This document shows positions 27,168-35,016 of a stretch of DNA of 64,000 nucleotides, piece after piece (position 1 is the stretch's first letter; each line of letters opens with the position of its first letter). The notes below the pieces were generated by a model. The model did not search any database and had not been told where the DNA came from. It worked only from the letters and a program-made list of their open reading frames with translations. The stretch is from Halorubrum vacuolatum (GTDB lineage Archaea > Halobacteriota > Halobacteria > Halobacteriales > Haloferacaceae), in NCBI RefSeq assembly GCF_900188065.1, contig NZ_FZNQ01000008.1, positions 79,818 through 143,817 on the forward strand. The letters are read 5' to 3'. The translations under genes were made by a program, and so were the position numbers.

Positions 27168-27546
27168 GGGTCATCCGACGCACGATCCCGGCAATCCCGC
27201 CTCCTCACACGGGGAACACATCCGGATGAGCCTCTCGGTGTCGGACCCGGAGGCGGCCCGTGAGCTGCTCGTCTGTCTCGGGAATGCCGTCGGTGCGTCC
27301 GTGTCCGTCGACTGCGTCACACAGGACGACTCGATCCCCTGTTCGATCCCCGTCAACGGTCTCACCGAACGACAGGTCGAGACGGCCGTGACCGCCGTCG
27401 AACGGGGCTACTACGATGTTCCCCAGGCCACGTCGCTCTCGGAACTCAGCGAGGAGTTCGGCGTCACGAACTCGGCGATCTCACAGCGGCTTCGCAGCGT
27501 CGAGCGCACGTTGGTCCGCTCGCTCGTCGAGACGGCCCGTCGCTGA
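27157..27546 (+). CDS. Second HTH-10 regulator, short form, at operon end
   Basis: A 129-residue protein. The C-terminal half is an HTH-10 domain: LTERQVETAVTAVERGYYD and LSELSEEFGVTNSAISQRLRSVE. The N-terminal half is a short beta-rich segment with two Cys (LLVCLG, SVDCVTQ) but lacks the dense cysteine set of the regulator at 21240. Its start overlaps the TorD stop by 11 bases, so it is expressed with the operon and might give feedback control. Two adjacent ATG codons (27157 and 27160) are possible starts. Confidence 0.8.
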   Translation: MMSEGHPTHDPGNPASSHGEHIRMSLSVSDPEAARELLVCLGNAVGASVSVDCVTQDDSIPCSIPVNGLTERQVETAVTAVERGYYDVPQATSLSELSEEFGVTNSAISQRLRSVERTLVRSLVETARR

Positions 27547-27572
27547 ACGGTCATGCTCGAGAAATCGGCGCT

Positions 27573-27628
27573 GATCGGTTGCGCCTGAGGAACCGACGCC
27601 GATCGGTTGCGCCTGAGGAACCGGCGCT
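27573..27628. repeat. Two direct 28-bp repeats
   Basis: The unit starting gatcggttgcgcctgagg occurs at 27573-27600 and again at 27601-27628, with only two or three differences. A weaker third piece (tatcggtcatgcccgac) follows. The repeats fill most of the space between the converging ends of the molybdoenzyme operon and the mscS gene. No open reading frame is supported there. Confidence 0.7.
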
Positions 27629-27705
27629 TATCGGTCATGCCCGACGGCGAGTCGCCCCCAAACCCGCGGATCGGGTTGGAGATCGGTCACGGGCTCGTTT
27701 TTGCG

Positions 27706-28554
27706 TCACTCGCGTATCCGAACGATCCCGTCACGGAAGACGGCGTGATTCGGGAGAATGTGTTCCTCGCCGTCGGTCTCGATCCGGGTGACGAACAGGT
27801 CGACCTCCTGGACGATCCCGCGCTGGCCGGCGACCCGCACCTCGTCGCCGATCCCGTACGGCTGTCTGAGAAGGAGAAACAGTCCGGCGGCGGCGGCCGC
27901 GAGCAGGTCCTTCGTCGCGAGCGCGAGGAGAACGACGACCGCGAGCGCGTACGCGGCGAGCAGGATGATGAGCGCGAGCGTCTCCACGCCGACCTGTCCG
28001 AGTGCGAGCAACGCCGCCACGTAGACGATGCTGTATTTCACGATGGTCGGCAACAACCCGACCTCGGGGAGTTTCACCCCACGAAGCCGCTCGGCGACGA
28101 GCAGTTCGGCCTTGTCGCCGACGACGATTCCGACGATGATCACGAGCAACGCGATGAACAGTCGGGGAACGAACGTGGCGACGTTCTCCCAAAATCGGTC
28201 GACGAAATCGACCTCGGCGACCGTGAGCGCGACGACGACCGCCACGGCGACGATGAAGTACGCGGAGAGTTTTGCGATAATGGCGACCGTCGAGGTGTCG
28301 AACTCGCGGGCGGTCCGCTCGAACGCCGTCCCCTCTATCGCTTCCGGCACGCCAGCTCGCGTGAGGAGCCGACGGCTGAGTATCCCGACGATGACCGCCG
28401 ATACGAGCCCCAACACCAGTACGAGAAGCGCCACCCAGAGCCGTTCGGGAACCGCACCGAGAACGTCGCTGGCGGCCGAAGAGGGAACCGAGGCGGCACC
28501 GAGGTCATTGCTTACCGCGGGGAGGATGGCGACCCATGACGCACACCCCGTCAT
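27706..28554 (-). CDS. mscS: MscS-family mechanosensitive channel
   Basis: A 282-residue membrane protein with about five hydrophobic spans and the MscS core at its C-terminus: LFLLLRQPYGIGDEVRVAGQRG then VQEVDLFVTRIETDGEEHILPNHAVFRDGI, which ends soon after the beta domain, so the large cytoplasmic cage seen in E. coli MscS is missing. These channels open under membrane tension and let solutes out. It starts one base after the dacZ stop on the same strand, so the two form an operon. Since c-di-AMP controls osmotic balance in many organisms, a shared role is likely. Confidence 0.85.
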   Translation of the reverse strand: MTGCASWVAILPAVSNDLGAASVPSSAASDVLGAVPERLWVALLVLVLGLVSAVIVGILSRRLLTRAGVPEAIEGTAFERTAREFDTSTVAIIAKLSAYFIVAVAVVVALTVAEVDFVDRFWENVATFVPRLFIALLVIIVGIVVGDKAELLVAERLRGVKLPEVGLLPTIVKYSIVYVAALLALGQVGVETLALIILLAAYALAVVVLLALATKDLLAAAAAGLFLLLRQPYGIGDEVRVAGQRGIVQEVDLFVTRIETDGEEHILPNHAVFRDGIVRIRE

Positions 28555-28555
28555 C

Positions 28556-29365
28556 TCAGTACTCCTCCGGGTCGACCTCGAGAATAAGCCTTCCGCCTTT
28601 AAAAGCCCGGACGAGCCCGTCGGACTCCGAGAGCACGATCGCGATGGCGTTGGTGTCGCGGGTGATCGCCCCGCCGGCCATGTGACGGGCCCCGAGCCCC
28701 TTCGGGATGTCCACCCCCTCCGCGGCCGGTTCGAGATAGCGGTACGCCGAGACGATCTTTCCCGAGTCCGAGACGATGAACGCGCCGTCGAGCCGCGAGA
28801 ACTCCTTTAACATCACGTTGACGATGGGATCGCCGACGTAGACGTGTGATTTCTCGAACGGGTTGTACGAAAGCGAGCGGGACTTGTTCATCACCTTGCC
28901 CGCGTCGCCGACGACGAACAACGCGCCGACCGGCTTCCCCTTCTGTCCCTTCTGTCCCAACTCGATGGCGACCTCAAAGACGTCCCGGATGACGCCGGGG
29001 TCCGCCCGGGAGTTAACGAAGAGGTCGTAGATCCCGGTATGGATCGTCGAGTCGACGCCCACACGCACCACGGCGTCGGTGGCGTCACCGAAGATGGAGA
29101 CGACACAGACGACCTCGTCGCCCTCGTCGACCAAGTCGGCGTCCATCGCGCCCTCGATGCCGAAGCGGATCCGGTCGCGAACGTTCTCGAACGGGAGCGG
29201 CAGCTCCACGAACTCCTCGGCGTCGACGGCGTTCTCGGCAGCGACCACGACAGCCGCCGACCCCATCTCCTCGAACCGGGTATAAAAGGAGGTCGACGGC
29301 GAGAACAACAGCACCACGTCGGCGTCCTCGACGAGGCTCGCGAGTTGGTCTGTGAGTGATCCCAT
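28556..29365 (-). CDS. dacZ: Diadenylate cyclase (c-di-AMP synthase), archaeal DacZ type
   Basis: A 269-residue protein with the DisA_N catalytic domain in its C-terminal half: DGA at residues 193-195 (SRLDGAFIVSDSG) and RHM at 227-229 (GARHMAGGA), the two motifs needed to make c-di-AMP from two ATP. The N-terminal half is the archaeal extra domain with a Rossmann-like look. In Haloferax volcanii the homologue is essential and links to osmotic stress. The gene is directly followed by mscS and is preceded by a TATA element and a perfect palindrome, so its level may be tightly set. Confidence 0.93.
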   Translation of the reverse strand: MGSLTDQLASLVEDADVVLLFSPSTSFYTRFEEMGSAAVVVAAENAVDAEEFVELPLPFENVRDRIRFGIEGAMDADLVDEGDEVVCVVSIFGDATDAVVRVGVDSTIHTGIYDLFVNSRADPGVIRDVFEVAIELGQKGQKGKPVGALFVVGDAGKVMNKSRSLSYNPFEKSHVYVGDPIVNVMLKEFSRLDGAFIVSDSGKIVSAYRYLEPAAEGVDIPKGLGARHMAGGAITRDTNAIAIVLSESDGLVRAFKGGRLILEVDPEEY

Positions 29366-29370
29366 TAGTT

Positions 29371-29399
29371 ACCGTGAGCACTCACGGGAGGGGTAAAAC
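29371..29399 (-). promoter_or_regulatory. dacZ promoter with palindromic operator candidate
   Basis: The palindrome CCGTGAG-CA-CTCACGG (29371-29386) ends five bases before the dacZ start codon. The TATA-like ggtttta on the minus strand lies at 29391-29399. Transcription should start within or next to the palindrome, so a protein bound there would block initiation. Confidence 0.5.
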
Positions 29400-29461
29400 C
29401 GTTGTGTCGCCGTCGTACGCGCGTCTGACGGTCGTTTGTTTGTCCGCTGATGGTTGTGACG

Positions 29462-30124
29462 CTACCGGAAGATGCGCCGGAGATCGTTGCGGTACACGGC
29501 GATCACGACCGCGAGGCTCGCGACCGTCGACACCGGAAGCACGCTGAATATCCCCATCACGTTGCCGGCGCCGAACCGCGAGGCGACGCCTACGGTTACC
29601 CAGAGCGTCGCGAGCGCGCCGAGGACGATCAACCCACCCGTCACCCGCCGGTCCTCCCTCCCGAACAGCCGACCCGTCCCAGCGCTCGCGACCGCGAGGA
29701 GGTGGAAAGCGAGCGCCAGCGGCCACGCCTGAATCGACGCGGGAAGCGTCGCAAACGGTCGCGGCTGATCGCCGAAGTAGTCCCACACCGGGTAGATGGA
29801 GAACCCAACGGTCGGGTCCACCGATCCGGTGTTGATAAATCCCCACAGGCTGACGAGGGTGAGATCCCCGGTTCCCGACGGCACCACCGTCATCGGGACC
29901 GCCAGCAACGCGAGCACCGCCACGAAGGCCGGGAGCGAACTCACACTCGGGGTCTTGGAGTCATCCTCGCCGCCACCTTCGGTACCTTCCGCTCGGACTG
30001 CTCCGCCCGGATCCGTCCGGCTGTCGGCGTTCAGATCCGCTCGACGGTCGACGTCCGACATAAACCCCTCTCGGGTCTCGGCCGGTTTAGCTCGTTCGAC
30101 GACGGAACGCCTCCGGACGTTCAC
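29462..30124 (-). CDS. Haloarchaeal membrane protein (TIGR04206-like)
   Basis: A 199- to 220-residue protein with a polar acidic N-terminus and four hydrophobic spans. It resembles a haloarchaeal family called TIGR04206, whose function is unknown; this naming is from memory and only moderately sure. The GTG at 30124 overlaps the stop of the HhH gene by four bases (GTGA), which would couple it to the three-gene cassette upstream; the alternative is the ATG at 30061, which gives a cleaner N-terminus (MSDVDRRADL). Confidence 0.6.
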   Translation of the reverse strand: MNVRRRSVVERAKPAETREGFMSDVDRRADLNADSRTDPGGAVRAEGTEGGGEDDSKTPSVSSLPAFVAVLALLAVPMTVVPSGTGDLTLVSLWGFINTGSVDPTVGFSIYPVWDYFGDQPRPFATLPASIQAWPLALAFHLLAVASAGTGRLFGREDRRVTGGLIVLGALATLWVTVGVASRFGAGNVMGIFSVLPVSTVASLAVVIAVYRNDLRRIFR

Positions 30125-30891
30125 TCGGTGCTTTGGTTCTGGTCTTCGAAGCGTTCCGTTTGGAGGGATTCACGGACTGCACCGTGTTCCAACACGCGCT
30201 CGGGAACGTCACCGCTGAGCACGCTCGTCCGTTCTGCGCGGTGCATCACGGCATCGAGCATCGAGTCGTCGATCCGATACTGCTGCGGCAACGACAGTTC
30301 ACCTTTCTGTTCGGCCTCACGCACCGTCCGCTTAAGCTCCTCACCGGGCGTCGCCGCGAGCGTTCGACGATCGATATTTAATCTGACAAGGGCCTCCGCG
30401 AGCTGGCTGTCGGCGCCGAGTTTGACGTGCCGGGCCATGTCGATGAACCGCTTTGTGCGCGCCTCCGACAGGCCGGTTTCGACGGCGACCGCCCGCGGGT
30501 CCCGGCGTGCGAGATCCCGGACGTCCTCGACCCCGGCCCGCCGGAGCCGTTCCGCGGTCGCCTCCCCGATCCCTTGGAGATAACTGAGCGGCAGCCGGGG
30601 TGAGGGATCGAGTTCCCCCACCTTCGAGGGAACGAACGAGAACCGCAACCGGCCGTCCCCCTCGCCCGGGGTCACGCCGAGTTCGTCGAGATCGCCCGCG
30701 TCCGATTCCGACTGTCGGATCGCCTCCGTCCCGGCCTGTGTCTCCGGGCGAACCGGGATCTCCACGTCGACGCTCTCGACCGAGAGATACACGCGCGTCT
30801 CGCCCTCCCGATCGAGCCTCGATCGCTCGACGGTTTCGACGCCACGCTGCAGGCTCGCTTGGACCCGCGACATGAGTTCGGCGTACTCCAC
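30121..30891 (-). CDS. Unknown protein with helix-hairpin-helix domain, third gene of a compact cassette
   Basis: A 256-residue cytosolic protein. Residues 103-157 form a pair of helix-hairpin-helix motifs (LSYLQGIGEATAERLRRAG and the following DLARRDPRAVAVETGLS), as found in proteins that grip DNA or hold other proteins. The first 50 residues are a helix then a beta strand (VYLSVESVDVEIPVRPE), and a similar strand (RLRFSFVPSK) occurs at 81-90. The C-terminus is helical with no family I recognise. It lies 3 bases after the preceding gene of the cassette. No catalytic residues are evident. Confidence 0.65.
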   Translation of the reverse strand: MEYAELMSRVQASLQRGVETVERSRLDREGETRVYLSVESVDVEIPVRPETQAGTEAIRQSESDAGDLDELGVTPGEGDGRLRFSFVPSKVGELDPSPRLPLSYLQGIGEATAERLRRAGVEDVRDLARRDPRAVAVETGLSEARTKRFIDMARHVKLGADSQLAEALVRLNIDRRTLAATPGEELKRTVREAEQKGELSLPQQYRIDDSMLDAVMHRAERTSVLSGDVPERVLEHGAVRESLQTERFEDQNQSTE

Positions 30892-30894
30892 GGT

Positions 30895-31716
30895 TCATTC
30901 CCTCCGATCGAACCGTAGCCGCATGTCAATGCTCCCGATCGCCTCCGGGACGGTCCCGACATCCGCTTCGCGATAGTCCGGCACGGCCGTATGGAGCCGC
31001 TCGTCGAAGGCGACCTTCATCGAGAGGTCCATCGTCTCCGTGACCGCCCGGGGCAGGCCGTTTTTTACCATCCCCGCGATCGTCTCCCGTCGTTGCTTCC
31101 CGAGCTCGTGTGCGGCCGCCCGTCTGATCCGGTTGACTGCCCGCTCGGTGAGGACTGGGACCCGCATCTCCCGGTCCGCAGCGAATTCGAGCACGTCCGA
31201 CGAGGCCCCGGGGAGCTCCGCGACCGGCCCGTCCGCATGATCATCATCGCCCGTATGTATCCGCCGGTCGTCGATGACCGTGTCCGTGACCGGGAAATCC
31301 AACGATCGCTTCGTGGCCCCGTGGAGCAGGGATTCGAGCCCGGCGTCGGCACCTCGAGTGACAGCCGTTCCGGCATACTCCCTGACCGACGTGCCGATCT
31401 GCCCAGCCGTCTCCGAGGATCCATCCCCCACGTCGAGCACATCGCCCGGGTCGATCCCCGCGTCACGAAGCGCTGTCGCCATCTTCGGGAGGTATACGGC
31501 CCCGACCCGGACGCGTGTCCGTGTTGGATCGGCGGGATCCGGATAGGCCGATCGAAGGAACTCATCGACCTCGCGATCGGTGACCAGCTCCTCGGGAGGC
31601 CGGTCAAGCGTGGTGGTTAGCTCCTTGGCCGACGCCTCCATCTCCGTTTCGGCTGCACGCACGCCGTCGACCGCGTCGTCGATCAGCCGCGCGATCAGTG
31701 TGGCTGTTTCGGGCAC
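30895..31716 (-). CDS. Unknown protein, second gene of the cassette, diverged paralogue of the first
   Basis: A 273-residue soluble protein with no recognisable family. Its layout mirrors the gene upstream: an N-terminal long helix, the segment VTDREVDEFLRSAYP (45-59), a variable middle, a basic helix (about 201-225, with RRETIAGMVKNGLPR) and beta strands ending in SIDMRLRFDRRE. The upstream protein has VTDADVREFLAERFP and RRRLNALQEMVETGVIR at matching places. The spacing to both neighbours is 3 bases, so all three are surely co-translated. Confidence 0.6.
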   Translation of the reverse strand: MPETATLIARLIDDAVDGVRAAETEMEASAKELTTTLDRPPEELVTDREVDEFLRSAYPDPADPTRTRVRVGAVYLPKMATALRDAGIDPGDVLDVGDGSSETAGQIGTSVREYAGTAVTRGADAGLESLLHGATKRSLDFPVTDTVIDDRRIHTGDDDHADGPVAELPGASSDVLEFAADREMRVPVLTERAVNRIRRAAAHELGKQRRETIAGMVKNGLPRAVTETMDLSMKVAFDERLHTAVPDYREADVGTVPEAIGSIDMRLRFDRRE

Positions 31717-31719
31717 CGA

Positions 31720-32493
31720 TCACTCCTCCGGTGTTCTGAGCGGGACGTAGTCCCCTCGGAGGTTGAGTTCGACCTTCCCGCCGATCTCGACCTGTGCGGA
31801 CGTGTAAGCGGTATTGCTCCGGTTCACCGAGGAGGCCGTCATCCGGCTGGCATTCGCCCGTCCCGAGATGCCGAAGACACGACCGATCCCGCCGCCGGCC
31901 CTCACGCTGGCCCCTGCGGAGGTCCGCCGCTGTCTGCTGCTGGATCTTCGGCTGGTGTCCCGACCGTACGTGGTGAACTCGAGACGGGTCTCTATGCGAC
32001 CGGTCTCGACGACGGTCCGGATGACTCCCGTCTCCACCATCTCCTGAAGGGCGTTGAGTCGGCGTCTCGCCAGTCGTCGACTGGCCAACCGCTCCACATT
32101 CTCAACGCCGTCCTCATCGAGCGTTTCCCCCTCTTCGGGGATCGACAGATCGAGATCCGGATCCGCTGCCGCCGACTCGAACAGTCGGCCGGCGCGGTCC
32201 GCCTCCTCCGCTGTCACTTCGTGTCCCTCGACGAACGAGGTCGTTCCCGGATCCTCGCCCGGGAACCGTTCGGCGAGGAACTCCCGGACGTCCGCGTCGG
32301 TCACCGACTCGGTCTCGAACTCCTGTACCGAGAGGCTCACCCGTTCGAGGAGTTCCGCATACGCCTCTTGTTGTCTAATGTTCGATGAGACGATCGCGTC
32401 GAACACTTCACTGATGAGCTTTGCTGTGAATTCGGCGAACCCGAGGTCCTCGAGCTGTGACGCGTTGTCTACCGCTTGTTCTGCTGCTGACAT
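31720..32493 (-). CDS. Unknown protein, first gene of the cassette
   Basis: A 257-residue soluble protein. Residues 17-60 make a long amphipathic helix (AEFTAKLISEVFDAIV and onward), followed by VTDADVREFLAERFP (64-78), an acidic middle, a basic helix at about 138-165, a strand TRLEFTTYG, a Ser/Arg-rich low-complexity part (178-228) and a closing strand AQVEIGGKVELNLRG. This last element recalls the strand-ending pattern of DUF2589-like proteins, but the match is weak. It is the promoter-proximal gene of the cassette. Confidence 0.6.
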   Translation of the reverse strand: MSAAEQAVDNASQLEDLGFAEFTAKLISEVFDAIVSSNIRQQEAYAELLERVSLSVQEFETESVTDADVREFLAERFPGEDPGTTSFVEGHEVTAEEADRAGRLFESAAADPDLDLSIPEEGETLDEDGVENVERLASRRLARRRLNALQEMVETGVIRTVVETGRIETRLEFTTYGRDTSRRSSSRQRRTSAGASVRAGGGIGRVFGISGRANASRMTASSVNRSNTAYTSAQVEIGGKVELNLRGDYVPLRTPEE

Positions 32494-32523
32494 TTTATTC
32501 CCCGCACGGGATTCTCAGAGCGA

Positions 32524-32531
32524 TAATATAA
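32524..32531 (-). promoter_or_regulatory. TATA-like box for the three-gene cassette
   Basis: On the minus strand TTATATTA lies about 35 bases before the start of the first cassette gene, in an AT-rich stretch (32515-32600) that contrasts with the GC-rich surroundings. A second candidate, ATATTTATTT, is 20 bases further upstream. It supports the cassette being its own transcription unit. Confidence 0.45.
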
Positions 32532-32655
32532 CTGTAACAGAAATAAATATCTCACCGGTTCACTGTTAAAATTCCTTCCATATTCACACAATCATCGGGA
32601 CATGGTACGAAAAATAGCTCGTCCCGGTCTCTCGGTACCAGCCATGTGCTGCGGA

Positions 32656-33765
32656 TCACTTTCGCGCGACGATCCGCAGGACGTCCTCGTCCGCGAGTTC
32701 GTGACCCTTGCCGACCTGCTGTTCGTCGTGTTTCGCGCTCGGGCCGGTCACCCGCGCGAACTTGAACCGTTCGTCCAACTCGCCGCCGAGTTTCTCACAG
32801 GCGTCGCCGACGGTGTCGCCCTCGAAGAGGATGAGCGGTTCCTCATAATCCACGCCACGGCCCGGTTTGTCCATGTAGATGCGAACGAGCCCCAACTCGC
32901 TCCAAAGACGTTCCTTTAACCCGTCGAGGCCACGGTTCTCCTCGGCGGAAATGAAGACGACCTCGTCGGGATCGAGATCCCGTTTTTCGAGCTCCTCCTC
33001 CACCGTCGGAAGATAGTCGCGATCGATGAGGTCCGCCTTGTTGATCGTCACCATCGACGGGAGGTAGACCCGGTTGTCCATGACCGCGTCGACGAGTTCG
33101 TCGATCGTCAGGTCATGTGGGATCGTCACCTGCGCGTTGACGTAGCCGTACTCCCGCAGGACCTGCTTGACCGTCTCCTCATCGAGATCGACGCCGTCGC
33201 CCATCGTCACCTGAATACCGTCCTTGTGGGTTTTCCTGACGTTGACGTTCGGCGGCTCCGTGTCGATCCGGATGTTGGTGTTATACAGCTCCTCGCTCAA
33301 CCGGTCGTACTGTTCGATCTCGAAGACGGAGAGCACGAAGACGACCAGGTCGGCCGTGCGGACGACCGAGAGGACTTCCTTCCCGCCGCCACGACCACCC
33401 GCCGCCCCCTCGATCAACCCGGGCACGTCGAGCATCTGGATGTTCGCCCCCCGGTACTGGAGCATGCCGGGATTGACATCGAGCGTGGTGAACTCATAGG
33501 CACCCGTCTCGCTGTCGGCGTTCGTGAGGGCGTTGATGAGCGTCGACTTGCCGACGCTCGGGAAGCCGACGAGCGCGACTGTCGCATCGCCGTGTTTCTC
33601 GACCGCATAGCCGTGTCCGCCGCCGGCCGAGGACTGGTTCTCCAGTTTCTCCTTTTTCTCCGCGAGCTTCGCCTTCAGCCGCCCGATGTGTGCCTCCGTG
33701 GACTTGTTGTAGGGCGTCTCGGCGATCTCCTCGCGGATCTCCTCGATCTCTTCCTCCAGTCCCAT
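32656..33765 (-). CDS. drg: DRG-family GTP-binding protein with TGS domain
   Basis: A 369-residue GTPase of the archaeal/eukaryotic developmentally regulated type. G1 is GFPSVGKST at residues 67-75, G3 is DVPGLIEGA, and G4 is NKAD. A helical N-terminal coiled region precedes the G domain, and the C-terminal 80 residues form the TGS domain ending in DVLRIVARK. DRG proteins bind ribosomes or RNA in eukaryotes. I chose the ATG at 33763-33765 because it starts the conserved MGLEEEIEEIREEI helix; a longer frame exists but is not conserved-looking. Confidence 0.94.
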   Translation of the reverse strand: MGLEEEIEEIREEIAETPYNKSTEAHIGRLKAKLAEKKEKLENQSSAGGGHGYAVEKHGDATVALVGFPSVGKSTLINALTNADSETGAYEFTTLDVNPGMLQYRGANIQMLDVPGLIEGAAGGRGGGKEVLSVVRTADLVVFVLSVFEIEQYDRLSEELYNTNIRIDTEPPNVNVRKTHKDGIQVTMGDGVDLDEETVKQVLREYGYVNAQVTIPHDLTIDELVDAVMDNRVYLPSMVTINKADLIDRDYLPTVEEELEKRDLDPDEVVFISAEENRGLDGLKERLWSELGLVRIYMDKPGRGVDYEEPLILFEGDTVGDACEKLGGELDERFKFARVTGPSAKHDEQQVGKGHELADEDVLRIVARK

Positions 33766-33970
33766 TGGTGTAGGGTCGGCCGTTCGGCTCGTTAAAGCTG
33801 TTCCTTCTCGCCCACGACCGTCCGTGTCGACGCCCACACGCAGCCATGACGAACCGCATCCGTCCCTGACACGAACGATCGTCAGGTCCGGATTCGTCCA
33901 CGAGAAAGTAGTTGGTCCATCGATATTTCGACACGGTTATAGCCCGGAGACCGGATCGATCGATCATCGA

Positions 33971-34171
33971 ATGCCGGATCCGAGACGACTCAGGGACAGC
34001 ACACAGATCGTCCTCCCGTCCGCGGCCCTCTCCGGGCTCCGGGACGATATTCAAGACCGGTTCGTCGTCACGATCTTCGAGGATGAGGGCCGTTGTCGGA
34101 TCATCGGTAGTCCGGTCGAGATCAAACACGTGGGGCGATTCCTCGCACGCCACGGCGTTGCTGTCGCGTGA
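33971..34171 (+). CDS. Small conserved haloarchaeal protein (VNG_1110C-like)
   Basis: A 66-residue protein beginning MPDPRRLRDSTQIVLP and containing the segment IIGSPVEIKHVGRFLARHG. It resembles a small protein family seen across haloarchaea under the name VNG_1110C; the function is unknown. The ATG start at 33971 is divergent from drg. The size, acidity and the KH-like GSPVEIK segment suggest a small globular protein. Confidence 0.6.
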   Translation: MPDPRRLRDSTQIVLPSAALSGLRDDIQDRFVVTIFEDEGRCRIIGSPVEIKHVGRFLARHGVAVA

Positions 34172-34345
34172 GTCGTCCTCGATGTCGCGTGTTTCGTGAC
34201 CGATCGAATCGAACCCTGTCGGACCGGGATCGCTCCCGGTCGGCCGATCTCGCCGGAACGGATCGGATCGCTCGCCGATCGTCGACACGATACCTCGGGA
34301 TTTGGCTCCGATGGTATCCCCCTCGACTCGGCCGTCGTCTCCTCC

Positions 34346-34789
34346 TCAGGTCAGAAGTTGCACCGTGATCACGACGAGAAAGACGAGCCCGGCCGCGAAC
34401 GATCCGGCGGCGACGCCGTGGGCGTTGCCGAGCCCGCGTCCACGTGCTCCAAAGTACGCACCGAGAAAGACGAACCCGGTGATCAACAGCCCAACCAACC
34501 CGTAGACGACGTTGAGAAGCAGCGGCGCCGTTCCCTCGGGGAGCCCGAAGTCGCCGACCGCGAGGACGGCGAGCGCACCTACGCCGACGGCGACAACGAC
34601 GAACGTCACGGACCAAACGGCGGGGGTCCGAACGAACGCCCGCAGCCGACGAACGGTTGTATCGTATCCGTCCCCCGACCCTTCCCCACGGGGTGGATTT
34701 CGCTGACCGCCGATCCGCGCGACCGCGATGAACGTGGCGATCACGAGCAACCCCATAAACGCCGTACTCAGGATGCCTATCGAAACCAT
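34346..34789 (-). CDS. Small membrane protein next to the cytochrome oxidase genes
   Basis: A 147-residue protein with four predicted spans: one at the N-terminus, two in the middle and one at the C-terminus, separated by a basic loop after the first. I do not recognise the family. It is divergent from coxB across 227 bases, and a TATA-like tatatata at 34829-34836 could serve it. A link to respiration is only by position. Confidence 0.6.
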   Translation of the reverse strand: MVSIGILSTAFMGLLVIATFIAVARIGGQRNPPRGEGSGDGYDTTVRRLRAFVRTPAVWSVTFVVVAVGVGALAVLAVGDFGLPEGTAPLLLNVVYGLVGLLITGFVFLGAYFGARGRGLGNAHGVAAGSFAAGLVFLVVITVQLLT

Positions 34790-35016
34790 GATCTCGTTGT
34801 TACTTGTGGGTCCGGGCGTGCGTATATATAGCCTTCGTATGTCTTCATCGACGAGGCGGTTGCGAGCTCACCGGAACGCATCGGTTGTCGTTATCGTCCC
34901 GTCACTCGTCGGGGCTTTATTAGTTGATTACAGGTGAATCCACCTCCGCAACCGCTACGCTACAAAAGAGCTAAGTGCGCCTTCGCCAAGGGGATGATAA
35001 GAGCAGAGCGACAAAC

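Noticed and set aside
30991..31620. 209-residue plus-strand frame over the second cassette gene
   Set aside because: The minus-strand frame has tight spacing to its neighbours and shared motifs with the first cassette gene, so the plus frame is a shadow.
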